From assembly GCA_002315915.1 (NCBI GenBank), contig DCIB01000009.1:54206-118205 (forward strand): a stretch of 64,000 nucleotides of DNA, read 5' to 3'. The translations under genes and the position numbers were made by a program. Below, piece after piece: positions 8,532 to 17,793 of this stretch. Within the stretch, counting starts at the first letter, position 1. Every line of letters begins with the position of its first letter. Origin of the DNA: Caryophanales bacterium UBA1737. Lineage in GTDB: Bacteria; Bacillota_I; Bacilli_A; ML615J-28; CAG-313. The notes under the pieces were generated by a model, which saw only the letters and a program-made list of their open reading frames with translations, was not told where the DNA came from and did not search any database.

Positions 8532-10316
8532 ATGGAATTTAAAGTAATAATTAATGGTATCGAAGTAATGGTTGATGAAAATGCAACTATTCTAGATGCA
8601 GCAAATATTGCAAAAGTAGATATACCACGTCTTTGCTTCTTAAAAGGTATAAATGAAAACTCATCATGTAGATTATGTGTAGTTGAAGTAGAAGGTATCA
8701 AAACATTAAAAAACTCTTGTAGTGTTAAGGTAAAAGATTGCTTACAAAGAGGATCTGATACATTAGTTGTTAAAACTAATACACCACGTGTACTAGATGC
8801 AGTTAAACATAACTTAGAATTAATTGCTGGTAACCACTTATTTGAATGTTGGAAATGTCCAAGAGAACATAACTGTGAATTATTAAGATTACTACGTAAA
8901 TTTAATATTACTAATGTAATTGGTGAAGATGCAACATTCAGCATGAAAGATAGAGTTCAAAACATCTCTAATGCAATGCAACTTGATTCATCTAAATGTG
9001 TATTATGTGGAAGATGTATTGCCGCTTGTGAAAAACTAGCTGGTACAAAAGTATTAGGATTTAACTATCGTGGATCAAAAACTTATGTTGGTCCTGCACT
9101 TAATTATCTTATTGCTGATTCTGGATGTATTTATTGTGGTAAATGTATTCAAGCATGTCCAACTGGAGCTATTAAAGAAAAAGATGATATTGCTCTTGCA
9201 GAAAGCTTAGTAGCTAATAAAGAATTTTATACAATATTCTGTATGGCACCATCAGTACGTGTTGCTTTAGGTGAAGAATTCGGAATGAAGATGGGTACTA
9301 ATGTAGAAGGTAAAATCTATACAGCTATTAAAGAACTTGGATTTGATGATGTTACTGATGTAAACTTTGCAGCAGATTTAACAATCATGGAAGAAGGTAC
9401 TGAATTTATTGGTAGATTTACAAAAGCTCTAAAGGGAGAAGAAGTTAAATTACCACTTCTAACATCTTGTTCTCCAGGTTGGATTAGATATATTGAAACA
9501 TATTATCCAGAATACTTAGATAACTTATCAAGCTGTAAATCACCTCAACAAATGCAAGGTGCAATAATTAAAAATTATTATGCAGAAAAACTTGGTTTAG
9601 ATAAAAACAAAGTAAAAGTTATATCTGTAATGCCATGTATTGCAAAGAAATTTGAAGCAAGCCGTCCAGAAATGGAAGTAGATGGCGTAAGAGATATCGA
9701 TTGCGTATTAACAACTCGTGAACTTGCACGTTGGATTAAACGTCATGATATTGATTTCAGAAACTTAGAAGATAGTATTCCAGAAAGCGCTCTTGCTAAA
9801 TACACAGGTGCTGGTGTCATCTTTGGCGCAACAGGTGGTGTTATGGAAGCAGCTCTAAGAACAGTAAGAGATATATTAGAATCTAAAGATTATAAAGATG
9901 TAGATATTACTCCAGTTCGTGGAACTGATAATATTAAAGAAGCAACTTTAACTGTTGCCGGTCATGAAGTAACTGTAGCAGTAGTTCATGGAGCAGTTAA
10001 TTTTAAAGAAATGTTTGATAAGATTAAAGAAAATCCAAACAAATATGCCTTTATTGAATTTATGGGATGTACAGGTGGATGTGTAAACGGTGGTGGTCAA
10101 CCAATCGTTCCATCATATATTGCTGATACAATTGATGTACGTGCAGAACGTGCTAAAGGATTATACAATATTGATGAAGAAGCAACACTTAGAAAATCAC
10201 ATGAAAATAAATTTGTAATGGATTTATATAAAGAGTTCTTAGAAGAACCTAATTCTCATATTGCACATAAATTACTTCATACAACATACGTAAAAAGAGA
10301 TAAATATAATAAATAA
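8532..10316 (+). CDS. hydA: catalytic subunit of [FeFe] hydrogenase, group A
   Basis: 594 residues. N-terminal plant-type [2Fe-2S] domain (CRLCVVEVEG), the His-ligated [4Fe-4S] segment, two [4Fe-4S] ferredoxin motifs (CVLCGRCIAAC, CIYCGKCIQAC), then the H-cluster motifs L1 TSCSPGW (residues about 311-317), L2 MPCIAKKFE and L3 MGCTGGCVNGGGQP, and a C-terminal small-subunit-like tail. L1 has Ser where well-studied enzymes such as CpI have the proton-relay Cys (TSCCPGW). AAGGAGG ends 11 nt before the start. The maturases HydE, HydF and HydG are not in the window. Role: H2 production to dispose of fermentation electrons. Confidence 0.95.
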   Translation: MEFKVIINGIEVMVDENATILDAANIAKVDIPRLCFLKGINENSSCRLCVVEVEGIKTLKNSCSVKVKDCLQRGSDTLVVKTNTPRVLDAVKHNLELIAGNHLFECWKCPREHNCELLRLLRKFNITNVIGEDATFSMKDRVQNISNAMQLDSSKCVLCGRCIAACEKLAGTKVLGFNYRGSKTYVGPALNYLIADSGCIYCGKCIQACPTGAIKEKDDIALAESLVANKEFYTIFCMAPSVRVALGEEFGMKMGTNVEGKIYTAIKELGFDDVTDVNFAADLTIMEEGTEFIGRFTKALKGEEVKLPLLTSCSPGWIRYIETYYPEYLDNLSSCKSPQQMQGAIIKNYYAEKLGLDKNKVKVISVMPCIAKKFEASRPEMEVDGVRDIDCVLTTRELARWIKRHDIDFRNLEDSIPESALAKYTGAGVIFGATGGVMEAALRTVRDILESKDYKDVDITPVRGTDNIKEATLTVAGHEVTVAVVHGAVNFKEMFDKIKENPNKYAFIEFMGCTGGCVNGGGQPIVPSYIADTIDVRAERAKGLYNIDEEATLRKSHENKFVMDLYKEFLEEPNSHIAHKLLHTTYVKRDKYNK

Positions 10317-10321
10317 TTAAC

Positions 10322-10885
10322 ATGAACACATTTCTTTTTGGTAAAACCAAAAATACATTAATGTTTATAGTAAAGGTTGCCGTAAACTTATCTATTACAG
10401 TAGTATTACAATATTTAATGGGTTTATTTGGAATACAATTATTAACAGGATCAATTGTTAATATGATGTTACTAATAAATACACTTTTTGTAGGACTAAT
10501 TGGATCAAGTATTATTGCTTGTGTAACTCCTTTTATAGGAATTTTACTTGGTTTATCTAATAATATTATTTTACAAATCTTTATATGTGTTGCTAATATC
10601 TTATTTGTTACATCATTTTGTTTATTAAATAAGATAAACTTTAAAAAAGATTTAAAAATTATATCATTGATAAAGGATTTAATATCCGTAATAGTAACTA
10701 GTGTAATAAAATATTTATTTATGTTTTATATAACATTTAAATTATTATTACCACTAATAATGCCAAATGTACCACAAGTATTAAGTATAACACTTGGAGT
10801 TACTCAACTATTTACAGCTTTAATAGGTGGAATGCTATATATAGTTATATCCAATATATTAAAGAAAACATTAAAACAAATTTAA
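10322..10885 (+). CDS. ECF-transporter S-component-like integral membrane protein
   Basis: 187 residues with about five or six hydrophobic helices and a basic cytoplasmic loop near residue 100. It begins 5 nt after hydA, so it is in the hydrogenase operon, but no good ribosome binding site precedes the ATG; an internal ATG at 10361 is an alternative start. The pattern of short helices ending with VPQVLSITLGVTQLFTALIGG resembles proteins annotated as ECF S components in anaerobic Firmicutes. Substrate and link to hydrogen metabolism are unknown. Confidence 0.6.
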   Translation: MNTFLFGKTKNTLMFIVKVAVNLSITVVLQYLMGLFGIQLLTGSIVNMMLLINTLFVGLIGSSIIACVTPFIGILLGLSNNIILQIFICVANILFVTSFCLLNKINFKKDLKIISLIKDLISVIVTSVIKYLFMFYITFKLLLPLIMPNVPQVLSITLGVTQLFTALIGGMLYIVISNILKKTLKQI

Positions 10886-10886
10886 A

Positions 10887-10922
10887 CAATAGTCTGATTA
10901 CATTTTGTAATCAGACTATTTT
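10887..10922 (+). terminator. terminator of the hydrogenase operon
   Basis: Perfect 15-bp stem (AATAGTCTGATTACA with its complement), loop TTT, T-rich tail. Confidence 0.9.
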
Positions 10923-10930
10923 ATATCAAA

Positions 10931-11092
10931 GTAAAATTGTTGACTCATACTGAACAATTTTTCGATTTTAGTAAAATTGTTCACTACTACTGAACAATTT
11001 TCTTGATTTAGGTAAAATTGTTCACTCATACTGAACAATTTTTCGGATTCAACTAAATTGTTAATTGAATTCAAAGAATTTTCTTGATTCTA
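10931..11092. repeat. four tandem 40-41-bp units, each an inverted repeat
   Basis: Units start at 10931, 10971, 11012 and 11053. The first three are near identical: AAAATTGTTC (G as last base in unit 1), a 9-nt loop such as ACTCATACT or ACTACTACT, then GAACAATTTT, a TCTTGATT/TTCGATT spacer and GTA. The fourth is degenerate and its arms no longer pair fully. Apart from a terminator on its left it fills the whole 283-nt gap between the hydrogenase operon and the GH31 gene. The constant AT-rich arms and periodicity fit a cluster of operators or a small structural repeat; no ORF is present. Confidence 0.85.
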
Positions 11093-11168
11093 ATTATAAT
11101 GTTAAGTATAATATTATAAGAAATGGAAAAATAATAATAATTTATAAATGTAAAAAGGTATCAAAATT

Positions 11169-13574
11169 ATGTTAAATAATTATCTAATAAAAAAATATAA
11201 TGGATTATCAAACACTAATAATGTAATTTATTTTAATAATTTAAGAATTACTATTCTTACACTTCATATAATAAGAATAGAATATTCTAAAACTAAAAAC
11301 TTTACTGATGATGCAACACAAGTTTTTATTAATAGATATACAAGTGATGTTAAATATGAGATATTATCAAAAAATGATAATTTATTAATATTTATAGTAA
11401 ACAACGTTTACTATAAATTTAAAAATAATAAATTTTTAGGTATATCTTTGGATAATAAAAAATATAGTTTAAATACATCATCTAATTTAGAAGGAACTAT
11501 TAGAACACTTGATATGCATTTTAATAAATGCAAATTAGGTAATGGTTTAATGTCTAAAAACGGTTTATCTATATATGACGATTCTAATAGTTTAGTATTT
11601 AAAGAAGATGGAATGCTTTATAAAAGAGAATATCCTGAGAAAGATTATTATGTATTTGTTGGATTTGATTATAAAAATATCTTAAATGATTTCTATAAAA
11701 TAGCTGGATCTATTCCTCTTGTTCCAAAATTTATATTTTCTAACTGGTGGAGTAGATATTATCCATATACACAAAATGAATATTTATCTTTAATGAAAGA
11801 ATTTAGTGATAAAGATATTCCTCTTGGGGTATCCGTAATTGATATGGATTGGCATAAGAGTTATAAACAAAACTTTATTAATGATTATCCTAATATTAAA
11901 TTACCATTTATATATAAGAATAGTTTATTTGGTTGGACTGGTTATACTGTTGATAAGAATAAATTCCCAAATATTAAAGAAATGTTTGATGAATTACATA
12001 AAAACAATTTAAAAGTAACACTTAACCTTCATCCTGCACAAGGCATATGGCCTCATGAAGAACAATATGAATATTTTAAATCTAAATATAATTTAGGTAA
12101 AAAATATCAAGATATTGAATTTGATTTTACTAACAGTGATTTTATTAATGATTATTTTGAAAAACTTCATCATCCACTAGAACATCTTGGAGTAGATTTT
12201 TGGTGGATAGATTGGCAACAAGGTAAAAAATCAAAATTAGATGGTCTTGATCCTTTATTTTCTTTAAATTATTATCATACATTAGATTCAACTAGAAATA
12301 ATAATCGAAATATTATATTATCTAGATATAATGGATTAGGAGCTCATCGATATCCAATTGGCTTTTCAGGTGATTCTGGTATAGTATTTAATATATTAAA
12401 GTTTATTCCATATTTTACATCAACTTCTTCAAATGTTGGATATACATTATGGAGTCATGATATAGGATCTCATATGTTTGGCTATACAAACAATGAATTA
12501 TATACAAGATGGATTGAACTTGGATGTTTCTTACCAATTAATAGACTTCATTCATCTAATAATAACGCAATACGAAAAGAACCTTGGTTATATGATAAAG
12601 TAACAGAAAACATTACTTCAAACTATTTAAGACTACGTCATAAATTAATTCCATTTATATATTCAAGTTACTTAAAAAGTATAGATAATGGATATCCACT
12701 AATTTCTCCTATTTATTATTATGATAATAATCCATTAGCATTTAAAAAATCTAATTCATATATTATGGGAGAAGATTTATTTATTCATCCGATAACATCT
12801 AAATTAGATAAATTGTTAAAATATTCGGTTGAATCATCATATGTACCTAAAGGTATTTGGGTAAATATCTTTAATGGCAAATATTTAGATGGAAATAAAA
12901 ATAATTTATTTGTATCTGAATTATCCGATATTCCCGTATATCAAAGATTAGGATCTACTTTATTACTTAATTATGATTATCATGATATCGATAATTATAA
13001 AACAGTAGAACTACTTACTTCATTTGGTAATTATAAATCAACTATTTATTATGATGATGGAATAAGTATTAATACAAAAAAAGAATTAATAACATTTGAA
13101 ACAAAAATAAATAAAGATGTACTAGAATATCAAGTTTCAAATCTTTTTACAAATCAAGTTATTATAAGACTTATTGATGCAGAAGACATTAATGAAGTAT
13201 TATGTAATAATACTTCATTAAAAAGATTTGAAAAAGATGGACATATTATCTATGCTTCTTCACTTGAATCATTAGATATTTTATGTGATAGATATAATAT
13301 AATTGATTCTAAAGTATTAATAATCTTAGAGAATATTGATAAAGACTTTAAATTAAATATCAAAGGTTATACTTTAAAGAAAATATTATCATATAAAGAA
13401 TCTTTAGATAATTTATTCCCACGTATTAATATGGATAATTTAATAAAACAAATTATTTATACTTCTTTATCTAATGCAACAGCAAAAAAGGATGCGTTAA
13501 ATAAATTAAAGTTTAGTTTATTAAATAAAAATACTAAGATTTTATTAAAAGATATAATTAATAAAACATTATAA
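11169..13574 (+). CDS. glycoside hydrolase family 31 (alpha-glucosidase/alpha-xylosidase type)
   Basis: 801 residues. N-terminal beta-sandwich region, then the (beta/alpha)8 catalytic barrel from about residue 190 (NWWSRYYPYT, GVSVIDMDWHKS), with the nucleophile region DFWWIDWQQG near residue 345 and the acid/base region GFSGDSG near residue 400, followed by beta domains with a C-terminal extension. No signal peptide, so it acts in the cytoplasm on imported alpha-linked oligosaccharides or glycosides. Exact linkage specificity cannot be read from the sequence. The start has only a weak ribosome site (AAAAAGG). The upstream hairpin array may regulate it. Confidence 0.88.
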   Translation: MLNNYLIKKYNGLSNTNNVIYFNNLRITILTLHIIRIEYSKTKNFTDDATQVFINRYTSDVKYEILSKNDNLLIFIVNNVYYKFKNNKFLGISLDNKKYSLNTSSNLEGTIRTLDMHFNKCKLGNGLMSKNGLSIYDDSNSLVFKEDGMLYKREYPEKDYYVFVGFDYKNILNDFYKIAGSIPLVPKFIFSNWWSRYYPYTQNEYLSLMKEFSDKDIPLGVSVIDMDWHKSYKQNFINDYPNIKLPFIYKNSLFGWTGYTVDKNKFPNIKEMFDELHKNNLKVTLNLHPAQGIWPHEEQYEYFKSKYNLGKKYQDIEFDFTNSDFINDYFEKLHHPLEHLGVDFWWIDWQQGKKSKLDGLDPLFSLNYYHTLDSTRNNNRNIILSRYNGLGAHRYPIGFSGDSGIVFNILKFIPYFTSTSSNVGYTLWSHDIGSHMFGYTNNELYTRWIELGCFLPINRLHSSNNNAIRKEPWLYDKVTENITSNYLRLRHKLIPFIYSSYLKSIDNGYPLISPIYYYDNNPLAFKKSNSYIMGEDLFIHPITSKLDKLLKYSVESSYVPKGIWVNIFNGKYLDGNKNNLFVSELSDIPVYQRLGSTLLLNYDYHDIDNYKTVELLTSFGNYKSTIYYDDGISINTKKELITFETKINKDVLEYQVSNLFTNQVIIRLIDAEDINEVLCNNTSLKRFEKDGHIIYASSLESLDILCDRYNIIDSKVLIILENIDKDFKLNIKGYTLKKILSYKESLDNLFPRINMDNLIKQIIYTSLSNATAKKDALNKLKFSLLNKNTKILLKDIINKTL

Positions 13575-13579
13575 TAAAT

Positions 13580-13613
13580 AAAACACTTACAACTTAAATG
13601 TTGTAAGTGTTTT
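13580..13613. terminator. shared bidirectional terminator between GH31 and clpB
   Basis: Perfect 14-bp stem (AAAACACTTACAAC with its complement) and a 6-nt loop, A-rich on the left and T-rich on the right, lying between convergent genes. Confidence 0.88.
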
Positions 13614-13615
13614 AT

Positions 13616-15739
13616 TTAATGTTTGATGATTAATATCTTTTCTAGGGTTTTATTATAATCTACAGTATAGGATAAGTATGGTTTAATTTCTCCAGAGATA
13701 ATTTGTGTTGCGATAAGAGTTTCTATATTTTTTTGAATAAATCTTTTAATAGGTCTTGCACCAAATGTTATATCAAATGATTTATCTATAATATATTTTT
13801 TAATATTTTCTGTAAAATCAATATGAATATTTTGATTTTTAATTCTATTTTTTAAATCATTTAACATTTTATCTACAATTTTTATTTGAACTTTTTCATC
13901 TAAGCTATTAAACATGACTATTTCATCTATTCTATTTAATAATTCTGGTTTAAAAGAATGTCTTACAAGATTCATTACTTCATCATATTTATTTGTATCA
14001 TTTGATAATAAATATTCAGAACCTAAGTTTGATGTCATTATAATAATAGTATTTTTAAAGTCTACTGTTCTACCTTGGGAATCTGTAAGTCTACCATCAT
14101 CTAATATTTGTAAGAATATATTAAATACATCATGATGAGCTTTTTCTACTTCATCAAATAATATAATAGAATATGGTTTTCTTCGTACAGCTTCTGTTAA
14201 TTGTCCACCTTCATCATAACCAACATATCCTGGTGGTGCTCCAATTAATCTTGCAACACTATGAGGTTCCATATATTCTGACATATCAAATCTTACTATA
14301 TGTTCATCACTATCAAATAATGCTTCTGCAAGTGCTTTACATACTTCTGTTTTACCAACACCAGTTGGACCTAAGAATAAGAATGATCCAATAGGACGTT
14401 TAGAATCTTGTATTCCAGAACGTTGTCTTATTATTGCATCACTTACTAGTTCTAATGCGTTATCTTGACCAATAACTCTATTAGATAATGTATCTTTTAA
14501 GTTAAGTAATTTATTTCTATCACCTTGTACTAGTTTTGATACAGGAATTTTTGTTGCGTTAGAAATAATTTGAGCTATATCATCTTCAGTTACTGTTTGA
14601 CTTAATAAGTGATCAGTAGAAGAAGAATCTTTTATCTTATTAATTTCTTTTTCTAATGTAGGAATTTTAGAATATTGAATTTCTGCTGCTTTATTATAAT
14701 CACCATTTCTTGATGCAGTTTCATATTCTGTATGAAGATGTTCTAATTCGTTTTGTTTAGTTTTTAATGATTCTATTTCTTGTTTTTCTTTACTCCATTT
14801 ATTTTGTAAAGATTTTTCTTCATCATAACTCTTATTTAATTCCATATCTATTTTACTAAGTCTATCTTTAGATACTGCATCAGTTTCATTTTTAATTGAT
14901 GCTTTTTCTATTTCAAGTTGTAAAATATGACGTTTTAAATTATCAAGAGGTTCTGGTAGAGAATCCATTTGGATTCTAATTGATGCGCAAGCTTCATCAA
15001 TTAGATCAATTGCTTTATCAGGTAAGAATCTATCTGTAATATATCTATTAGATAAAACAGCTGCAGATACAATTGCATTATCAGATATATGAACTCCATG
15101 ATGGGCTTCAAATCTAGATTTAATACCTCTTAATATAGATATAGTATCTTCTACGTTCGGTTCATCTATTAATACTTTTTGGAATCTTCTATCAAGTGCT
15201 GAATCTTTTTCAATATATTTTCTATATTCATTTAATGTTGTTGCACCTATACAATGAAGTTCTCCTCGTGCAAGAAGAGGTTTTAACATATTACCAGCAT
15301 CTAATGCTCCTTCTGTTGCGCCTGCTCCTACAATTAAATGAATTTCATCAATAAATAGAATTATTTCTCCATTTGATTCTGTAATTTTCTTTAATACAGC
15401 TTTTAATCTTTCTTCAAATTCTCCTCTGTATTTTGCACCAGCAATAAGAGATCCCATATCTAATTCATATACATGACATTTTTTTAATGATTCTGGTACA
15501 TCACTTCTTACAATTCTTTCTGCTAAACCTTCTATTATGGCAGTCTTACCAACACCTGGTAATCCTATTAATATAGGGTTATTCTTAGTTTTTCTTGCAA
15601 GAATCTTTATTATTCTTAATATCTCATCAGTTCTACCTATAACTGGATCAATTTTTCCTTCTCTAACTAAATCTGTAACATCTCTTCCAAACTTCTTTAA
15701 GATATTCTCATCATTTTCATAATTAATTGGTTGTTCCAT
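13616..15739 (-). CDS. clpB: ClpB-type AAA+ disaggregase lacking the N-terminal domain
   Basis: 707 residues, about 150 shorter than a full ClpB because the substrate-binding N domain is absent; the protein begins close to the first AAA module ([19 protein letters not shown]). NBD1 has GLPGVGKTA and LFIDEIH, the middle coiled coil spans about residues 265-370, and NBD2 has [17 protein letters not shown] and a C-terminal D2-small domain. It resolubilises aggregated proteins with DnaK. The ClpP-binding loop was not evident, which favours ClpB over ClpC. Start chosen from GGAGG 8 nt upstream. Controlled by the two CIRCE sites just upstream. Confidence 0.9.
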   Translation of the reverse strand: MEQPINYENDENILKKFGRDVTDLVREGKIDPVIGRTDEILRIIKILARKTKNNPILIGLPGVGKTAIIEGLAERIVRSDVPESLKKCHVYELDMGSLIAGAKYRGEFEERLKAVLKKITESNGEIILFIDEIHLIVGAGATEGALDAGNMLKPLLARGELHCIGATTLNEYRKYIEKDSALDRRFQKVLIDEPNVEDTISILRGIKSRFEAHHGVHISDNAIVSAAVLSNRYITDRFLPDKAIDLIDEACASIRIQMDSLPEPLDNLKRHILQLEIEKASIKNETDAVSKDRLSKIDMELNKSYDEEKSLQNKWSKEKQEIESLKTKQNELEHLHTEYETASRNGDYNKAAEIQYSKIPTLEKEINKIKDSSSTDHLLSQTVTEDDIAQIISNATKIPVSKLVQGDRNKLLNLKDTLSNRVIGQDNALELVSDAIIRQRSGIQDSKRPIGSFLFLGPTGVGKTEVCKALAEALFDSDEHIVRFDMSEYMEPHSVARLIGAPPGYVGYDEGGQLTEAVRRKPYSIILFDEVEKAHHDVFNIFLQILDDGRLTDSQGRTVDFKNTIIIMTSNLGSEYLLSNDTNKYDEVMNLVRHSFKPELLNRIDEIVMFNSLDEKVQIKIVDKMLNDLKNRIKNQNIHIDFTENIKKYIIDKSFDITFGARPIKRFIQKNIETLIATQIISGEIKPYLSYTVDYNKTLEKILIIKH

Positions 15740-15770
15740 ATAATAATACCTCCAATATATTTATCAAGTA

Positions 15771-15797
15771 TTAGCACTCTAACACCTTGACTGCTAA
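15771..15797 (-). promoter_or_regulatory. CIRCE operator (promoter-distal copy near the transcription start)
   Basis: TTAGCACTC, nine bases, GACTGCTAA: one mismatch to the CIRCE consensus inverted repeat recognised by HrcA. It lies between the -10 box and the clpB ribosome site, where a bound repressor would block transcription. Confidence 0.9.
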
Positions 15798-15798
15798 T

Positions 15799-15827
15799 AT
15801 TATATACCATTTTATTAGCACTGTCAA
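15799..15827 (-). promoter_or_regulatory. clpB sigma-A promoter
   Basis: On the minus strand TTGACA (15827-15822), a 17-bp spacer, then TATAAT (15804-15799): a consensus housekeeping promoter, placed between and overlapping two CIRCE elements. Confidence 0.9.
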
Positions 15828-15841
15828 TAGTAGAGTGCTAA
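15815..15841 (-). promoter_or_regulatory. second CIRCE operator overlapping the -35 box
   Basis: TTAGCACTG, nine bases, GAGTGCTAA: one mismatch to the consensus. Its loop and left arm cover the TTGACA box. Confidence 0.9.
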
Positions 15842-15906
15842 TTTTATAAAAATATTTTACATATTTTTATATATTTAATATAATAAAGAAAAGGAGAATA
15901 ATTAAT

Positions 15907-16884
15907 ATGGATAAATTTAGATGGTGTTTTATAGGATGCGGAAGACTAGCTAATACAGTTGCTAGTCAAATATTAAAAAATGGTAAACATGAAATAGTTT
16001 CTTGTTATACAAGAAACTTTGATAATGCAGTAAAATTTGCTAAAAAATATAATTCAACAGCATATAATAATGCATTAGATGCAATCAATGATAAAAGAGT
16101 AGATGCTGTATATATAGTAGTTACTCATAATGTCCATTATAAATTTACTAAAATGGCATTAGAATCTAAGAAACCAGTTTTCTGTGAAAAATCATTTATG
16201 ATGAATTCTATTGAATCAAATGAAATAATAAATCTTGCAAAGAAAAATAATTGTTATTTAGCAGAAGCTATGTGGACTTGGTTTGCATCTCCCGCAAACC
16301 AAGTAAAAGAATGGCTTGAAAAAGGTTTAATAGGTAAAGTAAAAGATGTTAAATTTAATTATCATTTAAGAAGTATTAATTTTGCACCACGTGTATCTGA
16401 TCCTGCTCGTGGTGGTGGAGCACTTCTTGATGTTACTGTTTATCCAATAACATATGCATATCGTTTATTTGGTAAACCATTAAGAATAGAATCAAATGGT
16501 ACTATATGGAATAATGTAGATACTAATGAAATTATAAAAATGTATTATAAAGATTTTAATGTATTAATTGATTCATCATTAATGGATTTTAAGGGGTTAG
16601 AACATATGGAAATTATTGGAGAAAAAGGAACTATTTATACAGGATTATTCCATATGGGTACAAAAGTATCATATAAATTAAATGATGGATCAAAATATAC
16701 CTATAAAGGATATAAAGGATTAATACTTCCATATACTGATGAATTTGATAAGGTTGCTGAAGAAATAAAACAAGGATTAAAAGAATCTAAATATGTTTCT
16801 TTAAAACATACTCAAGATGTTATGGAATTATTAGATTTAGTAATGGAACAAATTAATTTAAAATATGATTCATTAGAAGAATAA
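15907..16884 (+). CDS. Gfo/Idh/MocA-family NAD(P)-dependent oxidoreductase
   Basis: 325 residues. Rossmann fold at the N-terminus (FIGCGRLANTVASQIL), the characteristic EKP-like motif as CEKSF near residue 96, and the catalytic-region AEAMWTWFASPA followed by the C-terminal beta-sheet domain (ARGGGALLDVTVYPI). The dihydrodiol-dehydrogenase-like subgroup is the closest by pattern; the substrate, probably a sugar or polyol derivative, cannot be assigned. Preceded by AAAGGAG. It is divergent from clpB across the CIRCE region, but its own promoter is not one of the CIRCE-controlled boxes. Confidence 0.85.
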   Translation: MDKFRWCFIGCGRLANTVASQILKNGKHEIVSCYTRNFDNAVKFAKKYNSTAYNNALDAINDKRVDAVYIVVTHNVHYKFTKMALESKKPVFCEKSFMMNSIESNEIINLAKKNNCYLAEAMWTWFASPANQVKEWLEKGLIGKVKDVKFNYHLRSINFAPRVSDPARGGGALLDVTVYPITYAYRLFGKPLRIESNGTIWNNVDTNEIIKMYYKDFNVLIDSSLMDFKGLEHMEIIGEKGTIYTGLFHMGTKVSYKLNDGSKYTYKGYKGLILPYTDEFDKVAEEIKQGLKESKYVSLKHTQDVMELLDLVMEQINLKYDSLEE

Positions 16885-16887
16885 TTT

Positions 16888-16949
16888 AAAAAACTAGTTA
16901 ATATGAAGTGAACCCCATTTGTTGGACACTTCATATTAACTAGTTTTTT
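16888..16949. terminator. perfect 23-bp hairpin between convergent genes, with an IS-end-like loop
   Basis: Arms at 16888-16910 and 16927-16949 are fully complementary over 23 bp, including AAAAAACTAGTT and its complement, with loop AACCCCATTTGTTGGA. A/T tails on both sides allow bidirectional termination. The central GTGAACCCCATTTGTTGGAC resembles IS3-family terminal repeats. Confidence 0.8.
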
Positions 16950-17586
16950 ATACTTTTATATTAATAATATCATTTATGCTACATTTTAATGCTTTAGCAA
17001 GATTCATAACAGTAATAACTGAGGCTTTATTTATATCTTTATCATTACATTCATATTGTTGTAATGTTCTAAGATTTACTCCACTATTTATTGATAATTC
17101 TTTTTGTGTCATATTTTGATTTTTACGCATTTTTTGAAGACGAGAAAATTCTGCTTCTCTATTGATTATTTCTTTAAATACTTCTAGTGTTTTATCAACA
17201 GATGCTTCATGCAGAGGATTATACAATTTATTAATGTCTTCAATATGTATAAATTCTTCTATTTGCTTAAATGAAAGACATGTATCCCATTGTAATTGCG
17301 CAAGTATCCATCCAGTCCAATATACATCATCTCTATCAAAATATGGTATTTCTTCTTTAAATTTAAAGTTTAATACATTATTATTAATTATTTCGATAGC
17401 AAGATCAATTCCACTTTGACCAACTGTATATATTGGATTACCTATTTCAAATTCATTTGAAATAGAAGAGTTAATAAAGTATTTATGAAATTCTGTTATA
17501 CTTAATCAATTTTGCTTAGCATAAACAAATGCTTCACCTAATGTTTCACACGATATATTTATATACCATTCACCATATGCTTTCAT
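16948..17586 (-). pseudogene. YWxG-module protein with C-terminal XRE domain, interrupted by in-frame TGA
   Basis: Read from the ATG at 17586, the frame gives 212 codons with one internal TGA at 17508-17506 (codon 27) and no frameshift. After it come FEIGNPIYTVGQSG, VYWTGWILAQLQW, YNPLHEASVD and a classic XRE helix-turn-helix (MTQKELSINSGVNLRTLQQYE) to the end. Such proteins usually act as antitoxin/autorepressor next to a toxin. An internal ATG at 17226 would still make the XRE domain alone (92 residues). The TGA may be a nonsense mutation or, less likely, be recoded. Confidence 0.7.
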
Positions 17587-17700
17587 AGTTTTATTCCTCG
17601 CATCAAATCAGTTATATAGATTTCATTTTTATTAAAATTATTTGTTAGTTCTTGAAATTTTTTTACTGCTTTGTAATCTCTAGTTATACTCCTATATAGC
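17583..17700 (-). pseudogene. possible 3' remnant of a gene coupled to the XRE protein
   Basis: On the minus strand an open frame reads RDYKAVKKFQELTNNFNKN and on to MRGIKL, ending with a TGA that overlaps the XRE gene start as ATGA. It has no convincing start or ribosome site and is too short to be a complete member of any family I recognise. The overlap suggests the tail of a lost toxin gene, comparable to the intact coupled pair at 4624-5993. Confidence 0.35.
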
Positions 17701-17705
17701 AATAT

Positions 17706-17725
17706 TATACTTCTATAGAAGTATA
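17706..17725. promoter_or_regulatory. 20-bp perfect palindrome, possible operator
   Basis: TATACTTCTATAGAAGTATA is fully self-complementary, with a partial second copy (TATACTCCTATATAG) just to its left at 17685-17699. It lies in the 207-nt gap between the decayed XRE locus and the divergent ArsB-like gene. XRE or other dimeric repressors bind sites of this type. Confidence 0.5.
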
Positions 17726-17793
17726 AAATAAAATATATAATAAATTGTCGCAAACTTTAACAAAAATTAATTTATAATACTATAATCATTATT

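Noticed and set aside
10931..11092. CRISPR array
   Set aside because: Units are contiguous with no variable spacers, dyad-symmetric, and no cas genes occur nearby.
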